A stretch of DNA of 64,000 nucleotides. It comes from Glycine soja (Eukaryota; Streptophyta; Magnoliopsida; Fabales; Fabaceae). A program made the translations under genes and the position numbers. The notes under the pieces are model-generated. The model was not told the origin of the DNA, made no database searches, and worked only from the letters and a program-made list of their open reading frames with translations. The stretch lies in NCBI RefSeq assembly GCF_004193775.1, contig NC_041008.1, positions 12,047,731 through 12,111,730 on the forward strand. Reading direction: 5' to 3'. Below, piece by piece: positions 49,045 to 60,813 of this stretch (position 1 is the first letter of the stretch; each line of letters begins with the position of its first letter).

Positions 49045-50726
49045 GGAACATCTCCTTAAATTGTTCAAATAAAGATATAATCTGTTTTAATTGTAGACAA
49101 AGGGGGCATATTTAGAGAGATTGTCCACATCCCAAAAAAGAGCAGAATGGTGAAGGTCTGAATGTCCAAACTGGACATCCGAGGGCCACGGGAAGAGTCT
49201 TTACCCTTAATGGTACTGAAGCTTTGAAATCCAAGGATCTAATCCAAGGTAAGTGTTTCATAAATGGGATTCCTTTACTTGTACTATTCGATTCCGGTGC
49301 AACCCACTCTTTTATATCCCATTTGTGTGTAAGGAAATTTAAGCTACCCGTGTCTTCTTTAAATAAAAATCTGATTGTAGAAACCCCAACTAGTGGTTTT
49401 GTGTTAACTTCTAATGTGTGTTTGGATTGTCCTATGGAAATTTTTGGTAAAACCTTCTTGATTGATCTGATTTGTTTGCCTTTGAGCCAAATTGATGTTA
49501 TTCTTGGTATGGACTGATTATCTTCCAACCATGTCTTGTTAAACTGTTTTGATAAAACTGTGGTGTTCGATGATTCTGGAGTGAGTAAGGATATGATGTT
49601 TATCTCTGCCAACCAAGTTGTGACATCTTTAAAGGAATATGCTTATGTGTACATGATCTTGTCTAACCTAGCGATAGAGACAAAGGTTTCCATGGGTGAC
49701 CTCCATGTTGTCAAAGAGTTTTCTGAAGTGTTTCCTGAGGATATATATGGTATGTCACCCGAGAGAGAGATAGAGTTTTCCATAAACCTAGTACCTGGTG
49801 TTGGACCCATATCCATAGCCTCTTATAGGATGTCTCCTATAGAGTTAGCCGAGCTTAAGAAACAGTTAGAGGAGTTGTTGGAGAAGCGGTTTATGAGACC
49901 CAGTGTGTCTCCATGGGGAGCACTAGTGTTGTTAGTGAAGAAGAAAGATGGGACCAAGAGGTTGTGTGTAGACTACTACTAGTTGAATAAGGTGACGATT
50001 AAGAATAAGTCCCCTTTGCCTAGAATAGATGACCTTATGGACCAACTGGTAGGAGCTTGTGTGTTTAGTAAAATAGACCTTAGGTCAGGTTACCATCAAA
50101 TTCGAGTGAAGTCTGAAGACATACCTAAGACTGCTTTTAGGACCCGTTATGGCCACTATGAGTATCTAGTCATGCCCTTTGGTATGACTAATGCTCTAGG
50201 TGTGTTTAGGGACTACATGAATAGAGTCTTTCACCCTTACCTTGATAGTTTTGTGGTAGTATTCATAGATGATATTTTGGTATACTCCAAGACTAGAGAG
50301 GAACATGAAGAACATTTGAGGATTGTGTTGCATACCCTTAGGGACCGACAATTCTATGCTAAGTTGTCCAAGTGTGAGTTTTGGTTAGAGAAAGTTAGCT
50401 TCCTAGGGCATGTGATATCTCAAGGGGGTATAGTTGTAGATCCCTCTAAGATAAAAGCCGTTCTTGAGTGGGAGAGACCTAAATCTGTTTTTGAGATTAG
50501 GAGTTTTCTAGGTTTGGCAGGATACTACTGGAGATTTATAGAAGGTTTCTCCAAGTTAGCTTTACCTTTGACTAAACCGACTCGTAAGGGTCAAACTTTT
50601 GTGTGGAATACCCAATGTGAGCATAGTTTCCAGACCCTTAAGGAAAGATTGACGACTGCTCCAGTGCTAGTTTTGCCTAACCCGATAGAACCCTTTGAGG
50701 TGTATTGTGATGCATCAAAGATGTGA
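49045..50726 (+). pseudogene. Tekay/Del-like Gypsy protease-reverse transcriptase, truncated in RNase H
   Basis: Protease: LFDSGATHSFIS (about 49283) and ILGMD followed by a stop where Trp is expected (49516). RT: VVKEFSEVFPEDI, YRMSPIELAELKKQLEELL, SPWGALVLLVKKKDG, LCVDYY then stop, [35 protein letters not shown] (first Asp), VMPFGMTNA, and the FIDDILVYS box with both catalytic Asp residues. The connection and RNase H start reads VYCDASK, where it ends at 50724-50726. The rest of RNase H, integrase and the 3' LTR are missing. Three stops of transition type are visible. Confidence 0.9.
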
Positions 50727-50727
50727 T

Positions 50728-50817
50728 TGCATTGGTCCTATTTCTAGTAGACTTAAGATGCAAACGGTGGAAGAAAAAGGGAGATCGATGTGAAATCAAA
50801 AATAGGACCAATGCAAG
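50728..50817. repeat. Perfect 17-bp inverted repeat
   Basis: TTGCATTGGTCCTATTT (50730 onward) and AAATAGGACCAATGCAA (ending about 50815) are exact reverse complements about 50 bp apart. They start right at the truncation point of the Gypsy RNase H. Confidence 0.8.
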
Positions 50818-50979
50818 AAATAAAATGAAGAGACAAGGATGGAGAATTTGAGAAATTAGATGGAAAGAAAAAAAGAAGAAGAAGAAGAGGAAATAAGGAA
50901 ATGAGGTGGCAGCGGAGAGAAAGTGGTGTTGCTCTAATACCAAAATAGATGTTGTGGGGTCGATGAGGGACAGGGCAGA

Positions 50980-51334
50980 GAGTGCGATGGAGAAGACGAA
51001 AGAGCATCATGAAAAGCTTTGAGACTAAGACGAAGAGTTTCATGAAAATTATTAAACCTAGTTACAACAAAATCACAACGGTTTTAGAAAAATCGTCATT
51101 GACCAACGAATCTCAACGATTGTTTTTCAAAAACTATCGTAAACTAACATTAATGAGTGCCAATGATGGTTTTCCCAAAACCTTCATAGTTTCACTAATC
51201 TTAACGACGATTTTTCCAAAAACCGTTGTTAACAACTCCAATTAATTACAAAAATGTCATTATCCTTTTTTTAAAGATGTTTTTTGTATAACCGTCATAA
51301 ATTGACCATCGTAAAATGCATTTTTTTATTAGTG
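50980..51334. mobile_element. Terminal part of a CACTA-type DNA transposon
   Basis: The right end reads inwards (minus strand) CACTAATAAAAAAATGC, i.e. a CACTA terminus at 51334. Inside are repeated subterminal inverted motifs of the type AACGACGATTTTTCCAAAAA / CCGTTGTT. The other end was not found, so this may be one end of a deleted element. Confidence 0.6.
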
Positions 51335-52544
51335 TGGCCTCCGTGGACTGCGAATGCACTAGATTTTGGTAGTCCAAGAAACATTGGTCCCATGGCCTAT
51401 GCCATATTATTATGGTGTGTTGGCACTTCACAACCTTATTCTTTCGATTTCTTTCCTCCTTCTAATTCTAATCCTCTCTCTAGATATAGTAAATCTTTAA
51501 TTGGAAAGGGTTACCATATATACTATTTGTTAGGATAATGAGATTAGGCGAATTTTCTTTTAACCATAGCTAGCTTCATGTTGTGGCCAGCATAAAAAAA
51601 AACAAAATATTTATACAGTTATTACATGAATTTGATTAATTAGAAGACATTCACGCTGTAAAAAGATATTCTTTATACTAATATTTAATCATATATTAAC
51701 CTGTATGATAAAATTATTATTATTTTAATCATTATATATTTTAAAATTATTAATTAGTTATTAATATAAAAATATTTAATAGTAACGGTGTATGAAAATT
51801 AAAATTTGTATATGAATAAAAAATTTAAATTCTTATTATATATATTTTTTATTATTAATTAAATTTATTATTGAATATAAAATTACGAGTGAAGTTAATT
51901 TATGAAATATAAAATTTAACCTACAATATTTTACCCTTTTTAATAATTTCTATCTAGCTAACATTTTAGTTCTTAAAAATAATAAAAACTTAAATACATT
52001 CCTAAATATTTTAAAGATTTCATTTAAATATTCAAACTTAACTTTTACTTTTTCTCGTGAAGTTTTTTTTTTTTTGTCATTTTCGATCCCTAGTGTAAGT
52101 ACATAGTAAGTGATAATAATAATAACATAAGTTTAGGAACTAAAACTTATGTTAAGGATTAATTTCAAAGTCTTAAATGAAACCTTAAAAAGCTTCAATA
52201 ACTTATTCAAGTTTTTTTTATTTTAAAAATTAAAATAATAATGAGATACAAATTTAGAGGCTAAATTCACCCTTTAAGGCCTTTACACTTTCTTTTTTTT
52301 ACATTGTACGGTACTTGTTTTATTTTTAACTTTATGCGAAACCAAGTTACTATCAATTTATAATTAAATACGTACAAATATCTTGCATCCGACATGCATT
52401 GATTTGCGTAAAACAAAGTACTACTACAACGAAAAGAATTTAAACCTAACTGCCATTAACTATTATGAATTTCATAAAACTTTAACAATAAATGAAGAAT
52501 ATTTTTTGTCATCACTTAAAAAAAAGGAGAAAGCTTTCAATTTT
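51335..52544. other. AT-rich intergenic DNA, no gene seen
   Basis: Stop-rich in all frames. A short open frame at 51284-51538 has no recognisable domain. Confidence 0.5.
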
Positions 52545-52880
52545 GACAAAATTGTATTTTTTGTCCCACAGTTTATTTTCAGTTTTAAATCTGGTTCTCC
52601 GGTAATTTAATTCACGAATTGGGTCCTTCTATTTTATAAAATCGTGCAATGTTGGTCCTCGAGGCTACAATTGGATGTTATCTGTTAGCAAGTGATGTTG
52701 ATTGCCACGTGTCACGTTCTTAATGGATGATAACTGCCACGTGTCATGTTCTGATTAGTCAATGAAAATAACAATGCATTTCATCTTTCATGGAGTTGAC
52801 ACTCAATGCGTGAATTAAATTAGTAGGGGACCAAATCCAAAAATGAAGATAAATTGTGGGACCAAAAATATAATTTTACC
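52545..52880. mobile_element. Mutator-type MITE with about 70-bp TIRs and 9-bp TSD
   Basis: The outer ends GACAAAATTGTATTTTTTGT and, on the opposite strand, GGTAAAATTATATTTTTGGT begin TIRs that run inwards about 70 bp to AATTTAATTCACG. Flanks are TTCAATTTT (52536-52544) and TTCAATTTA (52881-52889), 8 of 9 identical. Length 336 bp, no coding. It contains two TGCCACGTGTCA words (52714, 52736). Confidence 0.8.
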
Positions 52881-53562
52881 TTCAATTTAATTCTCCATAA
52901 TACACGTGCGATTTCATTAATTATACAATATTTAGTCCCCCTAAAATTCTTTTGCTAACATTCCAGTACTTAAAAGATATAGGATTAGTTTATTTAAATT
53001 TATTTATTGAAATAAACGTTTATTTTAATAAAATAAATAGTTTTTTAATATACTTGTCTAAACTATTTCTATTTTATAAAAAATTCTTCTTATTTTAAAA
53101 ATTAAATTTGATCTATTTCTTTTTTAAAAAACTTATATAAAAGGTTCTTATTTTAAAGTTATTTTTAAAAATTTTAAAAAAATTCACTCTTAATTTGTTT
53201 TGTAAAAAAAAAAAGATTTAATTTGTTGTCAAAATAAATTTTCAAAAATTAATCATGTCACCAAATAATTTCTTTAAATATTGATATAAAAAATAATTTC
53301 TTTAAATATTTAATTAAAATAGAGAACTAAAGTGAGCATAAAAAAATCTTTGAAGGGCTAGTGTAGTTGTAGTAATAAATCTAATATTTCCGATATTAAT
53401 TCAGTGGTAAAATGTTTTAAAACTAAAGTTGTGACATTTTTTTTTTTAAAAAAGAGACTAATGTGGTGACATATTTTTGGAGGTCCAAATTAAGGGTTTA
53501 CTACAATAAAAGCCATTTACTATCAAATAAGTACTAGTTTGTTTTCATAATGTTTTTCTTTA
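52881..53562. other. AT-rich intergenic DNA, no gene seen
   Basis: Many A/T runs; no ORF or bounded repeat. Confidence 0.5.
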
Positions 53563-54001
53563 CATTACTAGAAATTATGTCTTTTACATCAGTTATTTAT
53601 GACTTTCAACATGAGTTATTAACCGATTTTGAAAGTACCGACGTTGAAAGTATTATCGTTAACATTGGTTTTTTAAAACTGATGTTAAGTTATACATTAA
53701 CATACGTTTTTTTAAAGAAATTGATGTTAACTTCCAAACGTTAACATCGGTTTTTGGAAAAACCGATGTTGTTTCTATATATTAACATCAGTTTTTTTAA
53801 AAACTGATGTTAACTATCTGAGGTTAACTTCAGTTTTTTAAATAACCGATGTTAACCTCAAGTAGTTAATATTGGTTTTGTCAAAACCGATGTTAACTAA
53901 CTCGACTTATTTACAAAAATACCACTGTGCTCTTCTTAGCATCGATTTTTCAAAAAACTGATGTTAATTGGGTAATGTTAAATCTATAAATTCTACTAGT
54001 G
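53563..54001. mobile_element. Short CACTA-type non-autonomous element
   Basis: The right end, inwards, reads CACTAGTAGAATTTATAG; the left end CATTACTAGAAATTAT is its diverged partner. The interior is a run of inverted-repeat units around TTAACATCGGTTTTT...AAAAACCGATGTTAA (for example 53737-53771 and 53779-53813). Length about 439 bp, no coding. Confidence 0.65.
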
Positions 54002-54137
54002 TTTGCACGTATTCTCTTTGGAAATTGATCCTTTTCTCAATAATGTGGATACCTCTGGTGGGGACTAATTCTGACAACAAGTTTTCATAATATTTTAGGT
54101 TTTCATAATATCTAAAATAAATTACAATGTCTAATTT

Positions 54138-54142
<5 letters not shown>

Positions 54143-54207
<65 letters not shown>
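54143..54207. repeat. (AT)n microsatellite
   Basis: A pure AT tract of about 65 bp. Isoleucine-tyrosine peptides across it are artefacts. Confidence 0.95.
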
Positions 54208-54211
<4 letters not shown>

Positions 54212-54259
54212 GTCTCAAAATAAGTGTCATGTTTAGTTTTTCAATATAATTGTTCTTTG

Positions 54260-54700
54260 TAGGTATTGTTAGGGATTCCTTATCCAAGGTATTGCTTGTT
54301 TAGTTTGTTCAATCGACCATCATGATTTTATCCTTAGTAAAAGACATCTGAATGGATTGAAAGAATAAGGTGATTATAAGCTATCCTTTTGACCTCGGTT
54401 CCTAAGCGACGTGAGACTTTGTGGTTACCATAACAAGTCCCTTAGTCGGGGCTAAGGGATATGAATGGCCTAGACCTTCCTTCTAGTGCCAATGTTTTGA
54501 GCTCAAGTTTGTTGACATCGTTAGGGTCTCCCTATATTCAAAGTATTATCTGCTTAATAGATCATCACAATTTATTCTTAGTATAAAGGTGTCTCAATGT
54601 GTTGGGAGGAGAATATATTTATAAACGACCTTTGGTCTCGACACCTATGCAATGTGAGACTTTGCAGCTACCATAACAGTAATATTAATTTTTTTCCCAC
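54260..54700. repeat. Diverged direct duplication, origin unknown
   Basis: The segment with AAGGTATT...ATCATCA...GTGAGACTTTG(T/C)(G)G...TACCATAACA appears at about 54270-54450 and 54520-54690 in diverged form. No TE identity could be given. Confidence 0.5.
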
Positions 54701-54829
54701 TAATATTGCTATTAAATATAATATTAATACTAAGATTAATTTTGTAAAATTATTATTCTTTTTTTATCTATTTATTAATATTTCTTTATCTGTATAAAAA
54801 CGACTGGAAAAAGGTAAATCAACGACGAT

Positions 54830-55300
54830 TATTTTACACATTCAAAGATTGTTTTGAACCATCTTTGAAATCAACGTCGTGGAAAGTCTTGACACTTTCC
54901 ACAATGATTCCTAAAAGACCGTCTTAGAAAAACTATCATTTTAAGACGATTTTCAGACAAATAACCGTTTTAGAAGAGTTTTGAACCATCTTTAAAATCA
55001 ACGTCGTGGAAAGTCTTGACACTTTCCACAATGATTCCTAAAAAACCGTCTTAGAAAAATTATCATTTTATGACAATTTTCAGACAAATAACCATTTTAG
55101 AAGAGTATCGTTCTAAGGTAAATCAACGACGGTTATTTTACACATTCAAAGATTGTTTTGAACCATCTTTGAAATCAACGTCGTGGAAAGTCTTGACACT
55201 TTCCACAATGATTCCTAAAAAATCGTCTTAGAAAAACTATCATTTTAAGATGATTTTCAGACAAATAACCGTTTTAGAAGAGTATCGTTCTAAGATAGTT
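54830..55300. repeat. Subterminal-type tandem repeats of a CACTA-like element
   Basis: Three copies of TTTTGAACCATCTTTGAAAT...ACGTCGTGGAAAGTCTTGAC...ACGATT-like text start at about 54852, 54979 and 55152. Each includes the inverted repeat GTGGAAAGT...ACTTTCCAC and AACCGTTTTAGAAGAG. Downstream (55300-55540) TCTTAGAA/TTCTAAGA inverted words continue. Confidence 0.7.
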
Positions 55301-55540
55301 TTCAAGTCATAATCATCTTAAAGTGACAATTTTTATAAGAGGATTTTGACTTGAAAACCATCTTAAAATATAATTTTTAAAAAAAAATTAAAAAAATTGA
55401 AGATTCTAAGACAATTCTCTGAAAAATCGTCTTAGAAAGTCAAATGGTTTTTCAGAGAATCTTCTTAGAATTTTTTTTATAAAAAAAATTGAGGATTCTA
55501 AGATGGTTTTTCAGAGAATCGTCTTAGAATGTATTTTTTT

Positions 55541-56830
55541 TAAAAAATAAAAAATAAAAAAATATTATTTTCTTTATAGACATAATAAAATTAATATTAT
55601 TAAAAATTTATATAGATATAATAAAAATATTGTTGTCTTTATATTTTTTAACAAGAAATAAAATAAAAATAAGATGATATTTGTAATTATAAGAAGAAAT
55701 AAAAGCTTCTTGCATCTGAATTTGATCATATGCTTCTTGCATATTTCAGTATAACTGACATAGGTTCATATTTTTTTGCATGCTTTTTTGCACAGAAAAT
55801 AGAAGCTTATAGTGCAAGAGCTATTCCAAACAAAACAAATAGCAATGATTGACAGTTAGCTTAGCTATAATGAAGCAATTTACAAGTTTGTCTGCATATA
55901 GAAAAACTAGTGAAATGATTCGATAATAGGGTAACTTTTAAGATAAACTTTTCATACATAGTGATTTATGATTAGATAATAGTATTAAAATGGTTTACCA
56001 TATCAATGCATAACCTATTTTCTCAATTTGGCTTTTCCTTAAGTGGAATTATCTATCATCTACTATGAGAATGATATCTACATTAAATAATCAGACATGC
56101 CTAAATTACAGTCCAATTTGACAAAACAAATTTGTCAAGACATGTGGAAGAAATGAGATCCAAGCATTTAGGGTGGGTTTTAAGTCACTCACCATAATCA
56201 AATACTGACTGATCTCGGCTTCTAAGAATAAACTCTTCATGACTATGATCATATTAATAAAAAGGCCTTTCAAATAAAATCCAAGGGCAGATAGAAAAAG
56301 ATTAAGAAAATTATATAAATAGAAAATTATGATAATTAAATATTATTGGAGCATATCATGCTTGTGGTTCATGATTGTCAACCCAAATTCTTGGTGAAGG
56401 AAAAAGTTAACACCTCATGGAAGTCTCTTTCCCTTGAAAAACAAATTTCAGCTCCTCAAGGAATAATTGAAATTTTTTACAACAATAGAATTAATCAAAA
56501 GTAAATTTATATATACCCTAAGATTATGAATGTAGTTGTATGTATGAGCTTTCTAACATCTAGAAATGCATCTACAAATTTAGAATTAGTACAAATAGAA
56601 TAACAATATGCCAAAAATATTTCCAAATTCTTCCCGTTACTAGAAAATTTTCTTTAGATTGAACACAAAATATTGTATGATTTCCCCATTTATTTGAACC
56701 AAAAGTTTTTTTCCCCTATTTAGTCAATTTTCATTCATTGGAAAGTTAGAACTTGCAAGAAGTTCATAATAGCTTCCCGTGCAACAAAAATAAAAATAGA
56801 CCATAACTCCAATCTATGTAAATAGTAAAG
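55541..56830. other. AT-rich intergenic DNA, no gene seen
   Basis: No ORF above 60 codons and no clear repeat ends. Confidence 0.5.
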
Positions 56831-57523
56831 TGTTGGGTTTTTTGGGCTCTTTTCCTATGTGGAGTAAAGGCCCAAATGAGAAGGCTTATTTTGTCTTACT
56901 TATTTAAGTGAAGAGGGGTCAGATTAGATGTATACATAGAGAGTGAATCATTTGAGAGCGAAAAATAGTTATAAATCATTGAGAGTGAAAGGAGAGGGAA
57001 AATCATTGTGATTTTCACATATCCACCAAAGAGTGTTTTTCAGATTGTAACTGTGGATTCGTTCACCATTGGATCGAACTGATTTTTGGACAGTAGGTTC
57101 TACACATGTGATAGTTCAAATTGTTTGGTTGGACCATGAAAAAAATATCAGGAGAGAGATAAGTGTTTCACATTCTTTGCTCTATATTTTGGGATTTCAT
57201 CTTTTTGTCTCTATTGTACCAATTGGGAGTCTGTTTTGATTTAGCTGTTTGTAGCACATCTTAGTGCACTTGTTGGAGACTCTCTTGTATCTTTATTGAT
57301 TATAGTGGAGTTATTTCTTTGGTCTAGATGATCCATGGTTTTTACCCTTGCATTGAGGGGTTTTCCACGTTAAACAAATTATGTCTCTATTTTCTTTAAT
57401 TTCCATTTTGCACTCTATACTTGATTGGTGCTCCTCATAGGTTCTTGCAAGTTTTGGAGAATTTATTTTCACTATCTATTTCTCTGTTATAGAGTTTGTT
57501 ATTGTGTTGGCCCATTCCTCCCA
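56831..57523 (+). mobile_element. 5' LTR of a Copia element
   Basis: Starts TGTTGGGTTTTTTGGGC and ends CATTCCTCCCA; a primer site follows. About 693 bp, which suits Ty1/Copia. The 5' flank is TAAAG. A 3' LTR is not in the window. Confidence 0.7.
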
Positions 57524-57528
57524 TCTGA

Positions 57529-57541
57529 GTGATATCAGAGC
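57529..57541 (+). other. Copia primer-binding site, initiator Met tRNA type
   Basis: GTGATATCAGAGCTC matches TGGTATCAGAGC with one transition and lies 5 nt past the LTR end. Confidence 0.75.
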
Positions 57542-58811
57542 TCTTTGGTTAAAGGGTTGTTTTTCTACTTGGTTGAACGATGGAGGCACATATATAAAGG
57601 GTGGTAGAGACAAGATCAGGAGCAAGTCCAAGTCTCGGTACAAGAATGTTAAGTGTCATTATTGTCATAGAATGAGGCATATCCAGCGGAATTGTTTTCT
57701 ATGGAAAAAGGAGAATAAAGACAAGAAGGGTAAGCAAAAAGAGAAGGATCATGATGATGACTGTGACTACTGCTACTAGTGATGATCTTGTTATTCTCCA
57801 TGACCTTGATTTGCTTAATCTTGTATCTGATGAGAGCATGTGGATAATTGATAGTGGTGCTACACTGCATGTTACAGCCAGGAAAGAGTTCTTCACATCT
57901 TACACTCCAGGTGATTTTGGAGTCTTGAAGATGGGTAATGATGGCGTGTCCATGGTGATTGGTGTTGGTAATGTTTGTTTTCAAACCAACATAGGAATGC
58001 AATTGCTACTTAGAGGAGTGAAACACGCTTCAGATGTCCGCTTTAATATGATCTCTGTGTAGGTACTTGATGATGCTGGTTATGATAACCACTTTGGTTC
58101 TAGAAAGTGGAAACTCACCAAGGGTAATTTGGTTGTCGCCAAGGAGGAGAAAATTTCAAAGTTGTATTGGAAGAAAGATTTGGATGCTAGAGATAGTGTG
58201 AATGCTATGGATATGGAGGCATCTTTGTGGCACCGAAAGCTTAGTCATATCAGTGAGAAGGGGCTGAATTGTTTAGCCAAGAAGAATATGCTTCTAGGAT
58301 TGAAGAATGCAGATTTGGAGAAATGTTCTCATTGCATGGTTGGTAAGCAAACTAGAGTATCCTTCAAGAAACATCCTCCCTCCAGAAAATATGAATTGCT
58401 TGAATTGGTGCATTCAGATGTTTGTGGCCCTTTGAAGGTAAAGTCCTTTTGTGGTGCACTCTATTTTGTTACCTTCATTGAAGACTGTTCCAGGAAACTT
58501 TGGGTCTATGTTTTGAAGACAAAAGACCAAGTTCTTGAGAAGTTCAAGGAGTTTCCTGTTCTAGTTGAGAGACAGTCGGGTAAGAAGCTGAAACGCATTT
58601 GTACTGACAATGGTGGTGAGCATTGTGGACCATTTGATGTCTACTGCAAGCAGCACTATATTGCTCACGAGAAAAATCCTCCTAAAACTCCTCAACTAAA
58701 TGGTTTGGCAGAGAGGGTGAACATGACAATGATTAAGAGAGTGAGATGTATGCTCTCTGAAGCAAAGTTACCCAAGCATTTCTGGGATGAGGCACTGTAC
58801 ACGACGGTGCC
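57542..58811 (+). pseudogene. Ty1/Copia gag end, protease and integrase, first part
   Basis: Most of gag is deleted: the leader runs into a Lys/Arg-rich tail with the zinc knuckle CHYCHRMRHIQRNC (57652-57693) and a stop. In the next frame comes protease WIIDSGATLHVT (57841), a stop at 58060, then GAG-pre-integrase WHRKLSHISEKGLN and CSHCMVGKQTRV, and the integrase core with DVCGP, TDNGGEH (second Asp) and PQLNGLAERVN (Glu). It is cut at 58811 (ALYTTVP) by a solo LTR and resumes at 60440. RT and RNase H are not present in the window. Confidence 0.88.
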
Positions 58812-60434
58812 TGTCGCAACCTACCCTTCGGCGGGAGGGCGACGCGTGACTCGCGGGATGCGTGTTCCACGAAAGGAATACGCGCGGAGTCGCCACCAAC
58901 GTTTATTTGAGGAAAACGTCAGAAAAACCGGAAAAGACGCGATCTACGAACTTTTAAGTGAAAGGTTCGGGAGTTGTATTTACGCACAGGGAAGGTATTA
59001 GCACCCCACACGTCCGTCCCAAGGGATGGCAACCTTTAATCGAATGTGCAAATATGACTTTGATTTTTATGTTCCCTTTTATGTCCTTATATCCTTTATA
59101 CCCTTTTTATATTTTTTCCTTTTTTGTGGTCGACAAGGGTGTTTCCCTTTGCTCCTACGTATTCCTCAATTTGCGATGAGGAAATCAGACCTACGTAGTT
59201 CTTTCTTATCAAGTGATTCTTTTTTACTTAAGAGGTGATCATTTTAAGGCGTTGGACCTTAAAAATGACCCATTTTACTTAGTAAGAAATTGAAATGACA
59301 AACTTAAAAAAAAAATTTGTGGACGAGCTTGACTAGGCGAGTTGATTTTAGCCTTAGTTTCACCTTAGTTATTAGTCAATTCGATTAGGAATGAGAAATC
59401 CCAAAGAGAAAATGTCCGATTGATTTTCCGCTTTATTTTACTAAAAGGTATATTTTTGTTATTATATTATTATTTTATCTCTTTTTGATTTCCAACGTGG
59501 TTACGGCACGACCGAACGGTTGGAATTCATTTTAACCAAAGTTAACGGATAATACAATTCAAACGTTCGGTGGAAATTTATTTTATTTTTAGGTTAAGCG
59601 AGAAATGACTTAAATAAAATGGCTTAAGCACGTCAAGAGGGGGTATAAAAAGTAAATGAAATGAGAATAGAAATACACAAAACACAATGTGGACCACCAC
59701 GGGTACATAGAATGAATCGAAAAGCTTGGTTCGAGGTACTTACCCGTTGAAGATCGAAGAACGATGAAGAACGAATGAAGAACGTCGAAGAACGGTTGAA
59801 ACCTTTGCGAAATTCCTCACGGAAAACGTTACGGAAACGTTTCGGAAGCGCCTCGGCTTAGATTTTCTTCACGGAAACAATTTTTCCAAGCAAATTCGAA
59901 AGAGAGAGAAGTGCCTAAGGGGCTGAACCCTTTTCTTCTTCACTTCCTCCCCTATTTATAGCAAAATAGGGGAGATGCTTGCCGCCCAGCTCGCCTAGGC
60001 GAGCCAGGTTGCTTCCTCCAGAAGCAACAGCCTTCTGGAGGAATCTTCTGGAGGGCCCAAGTGGGCCTGGGTGCTATTTGCACCCCCATTTTTACTAAGT
60101 ACACCCCCCTTTGCTTTTTTTTGGTGATTCTTTTTTCGTAAAGTTACGGAAACTTACGAATTTCGTAACGATACTTGTTTTCTTTCTGTAATGTTACGGA
60201 ACCTTGCGGATTACATAATCATCCCCTTTTTGACTTAATTATGCAACAATGCTTCCATTTGATTTCCGGTGTGTCACGGAAACTTACGGATTGTGCATCA
60301 ATATTTTTTTTGTTTTTCGGCATGTCTCGGAATTTCACAAATTGTCTAATGATGGGTGCCAAGCACCTTACAAGGACCAAACAAAGGTCGCATGTCATCA
60401 AGCAAAGGTCCCCGGATGAAATTAGGGTATGACA
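58812..60434 (-). mobile_element. Solo LTR of the 17.4 kb element's family, TSD GTGCC
   Basis: Ends TGTCGCAACC and GGGTATGACA, flanked by GTGCC at 58807-58811 and 60435-60439. 1623 bp. It is clearly related to the LTRs at 27489 and 42995 but older and shorter. It lacks about 285 bp lying between two CTACGTAGTTCTTTC copies in the long LTRs, and it has only one CTCGCC palindrome unit (59986-60007). TATA box on the minus strand at 59952-59960. Confidence 0.92.
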
Positions 60435-60439
60435 GTGCC

Positions 60440-60813
60440 TATTATTAATGTTAGTCTTGTTTCTTTGAATAGTAAGGTGCCGAACAAGATTTGGTTTGGC
60501 AAGACTGTGAAGTATGATCACTTAAGAGTTTTTGGCTGCAAGGCTTTTGTGCATGTTCCAAAGGATGAGAGGTCCAAGTTGGATGCAAAGTCAAGACAAT
60601 GTATCTTCATTGGTTATGGTGAGAATGAATCTGGTTACAGGTTCTATGATCCTGTTGAGAAGAAGCTTGTTAGAAGCCGTATGTGAAATTCATGGAAGAC
60701 CAAACCATTGAAGACATTAATAAGGTGGAGAAGTCTACATCCAAGGAAGACAATGGTGAGACTGTTTTTCAACCAGTTCAACCGCCTATTCAGAATCTAA
60801 ATATTGATGTTGG
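60440..60813 (+). pseudogene. Copia integrase C-terminus and linker, second part
   Basis: Continues exactly from 58811: INVSLVSLNSKVPNKIWFGK, VKYDHLRVFGCKAFVHVPKDERSKLD, CIFIGYGENESGYRFYDPVEKKLVRSR, then a small frameshift (about 60680) and FMEDQTIEDINKVEKS...QNLNIDVG, where it is cut again by the solo LTR at 60814. Confidence 0.88.

Noticed and set aside
50935..50965. Possible reverse Copia primer site (TTGCTCTAATACCAAAATAG)
   Set aside because: Resembles the complement of the Met-tRNA site but has mismatches and no LTR end next to it; insufficient support.
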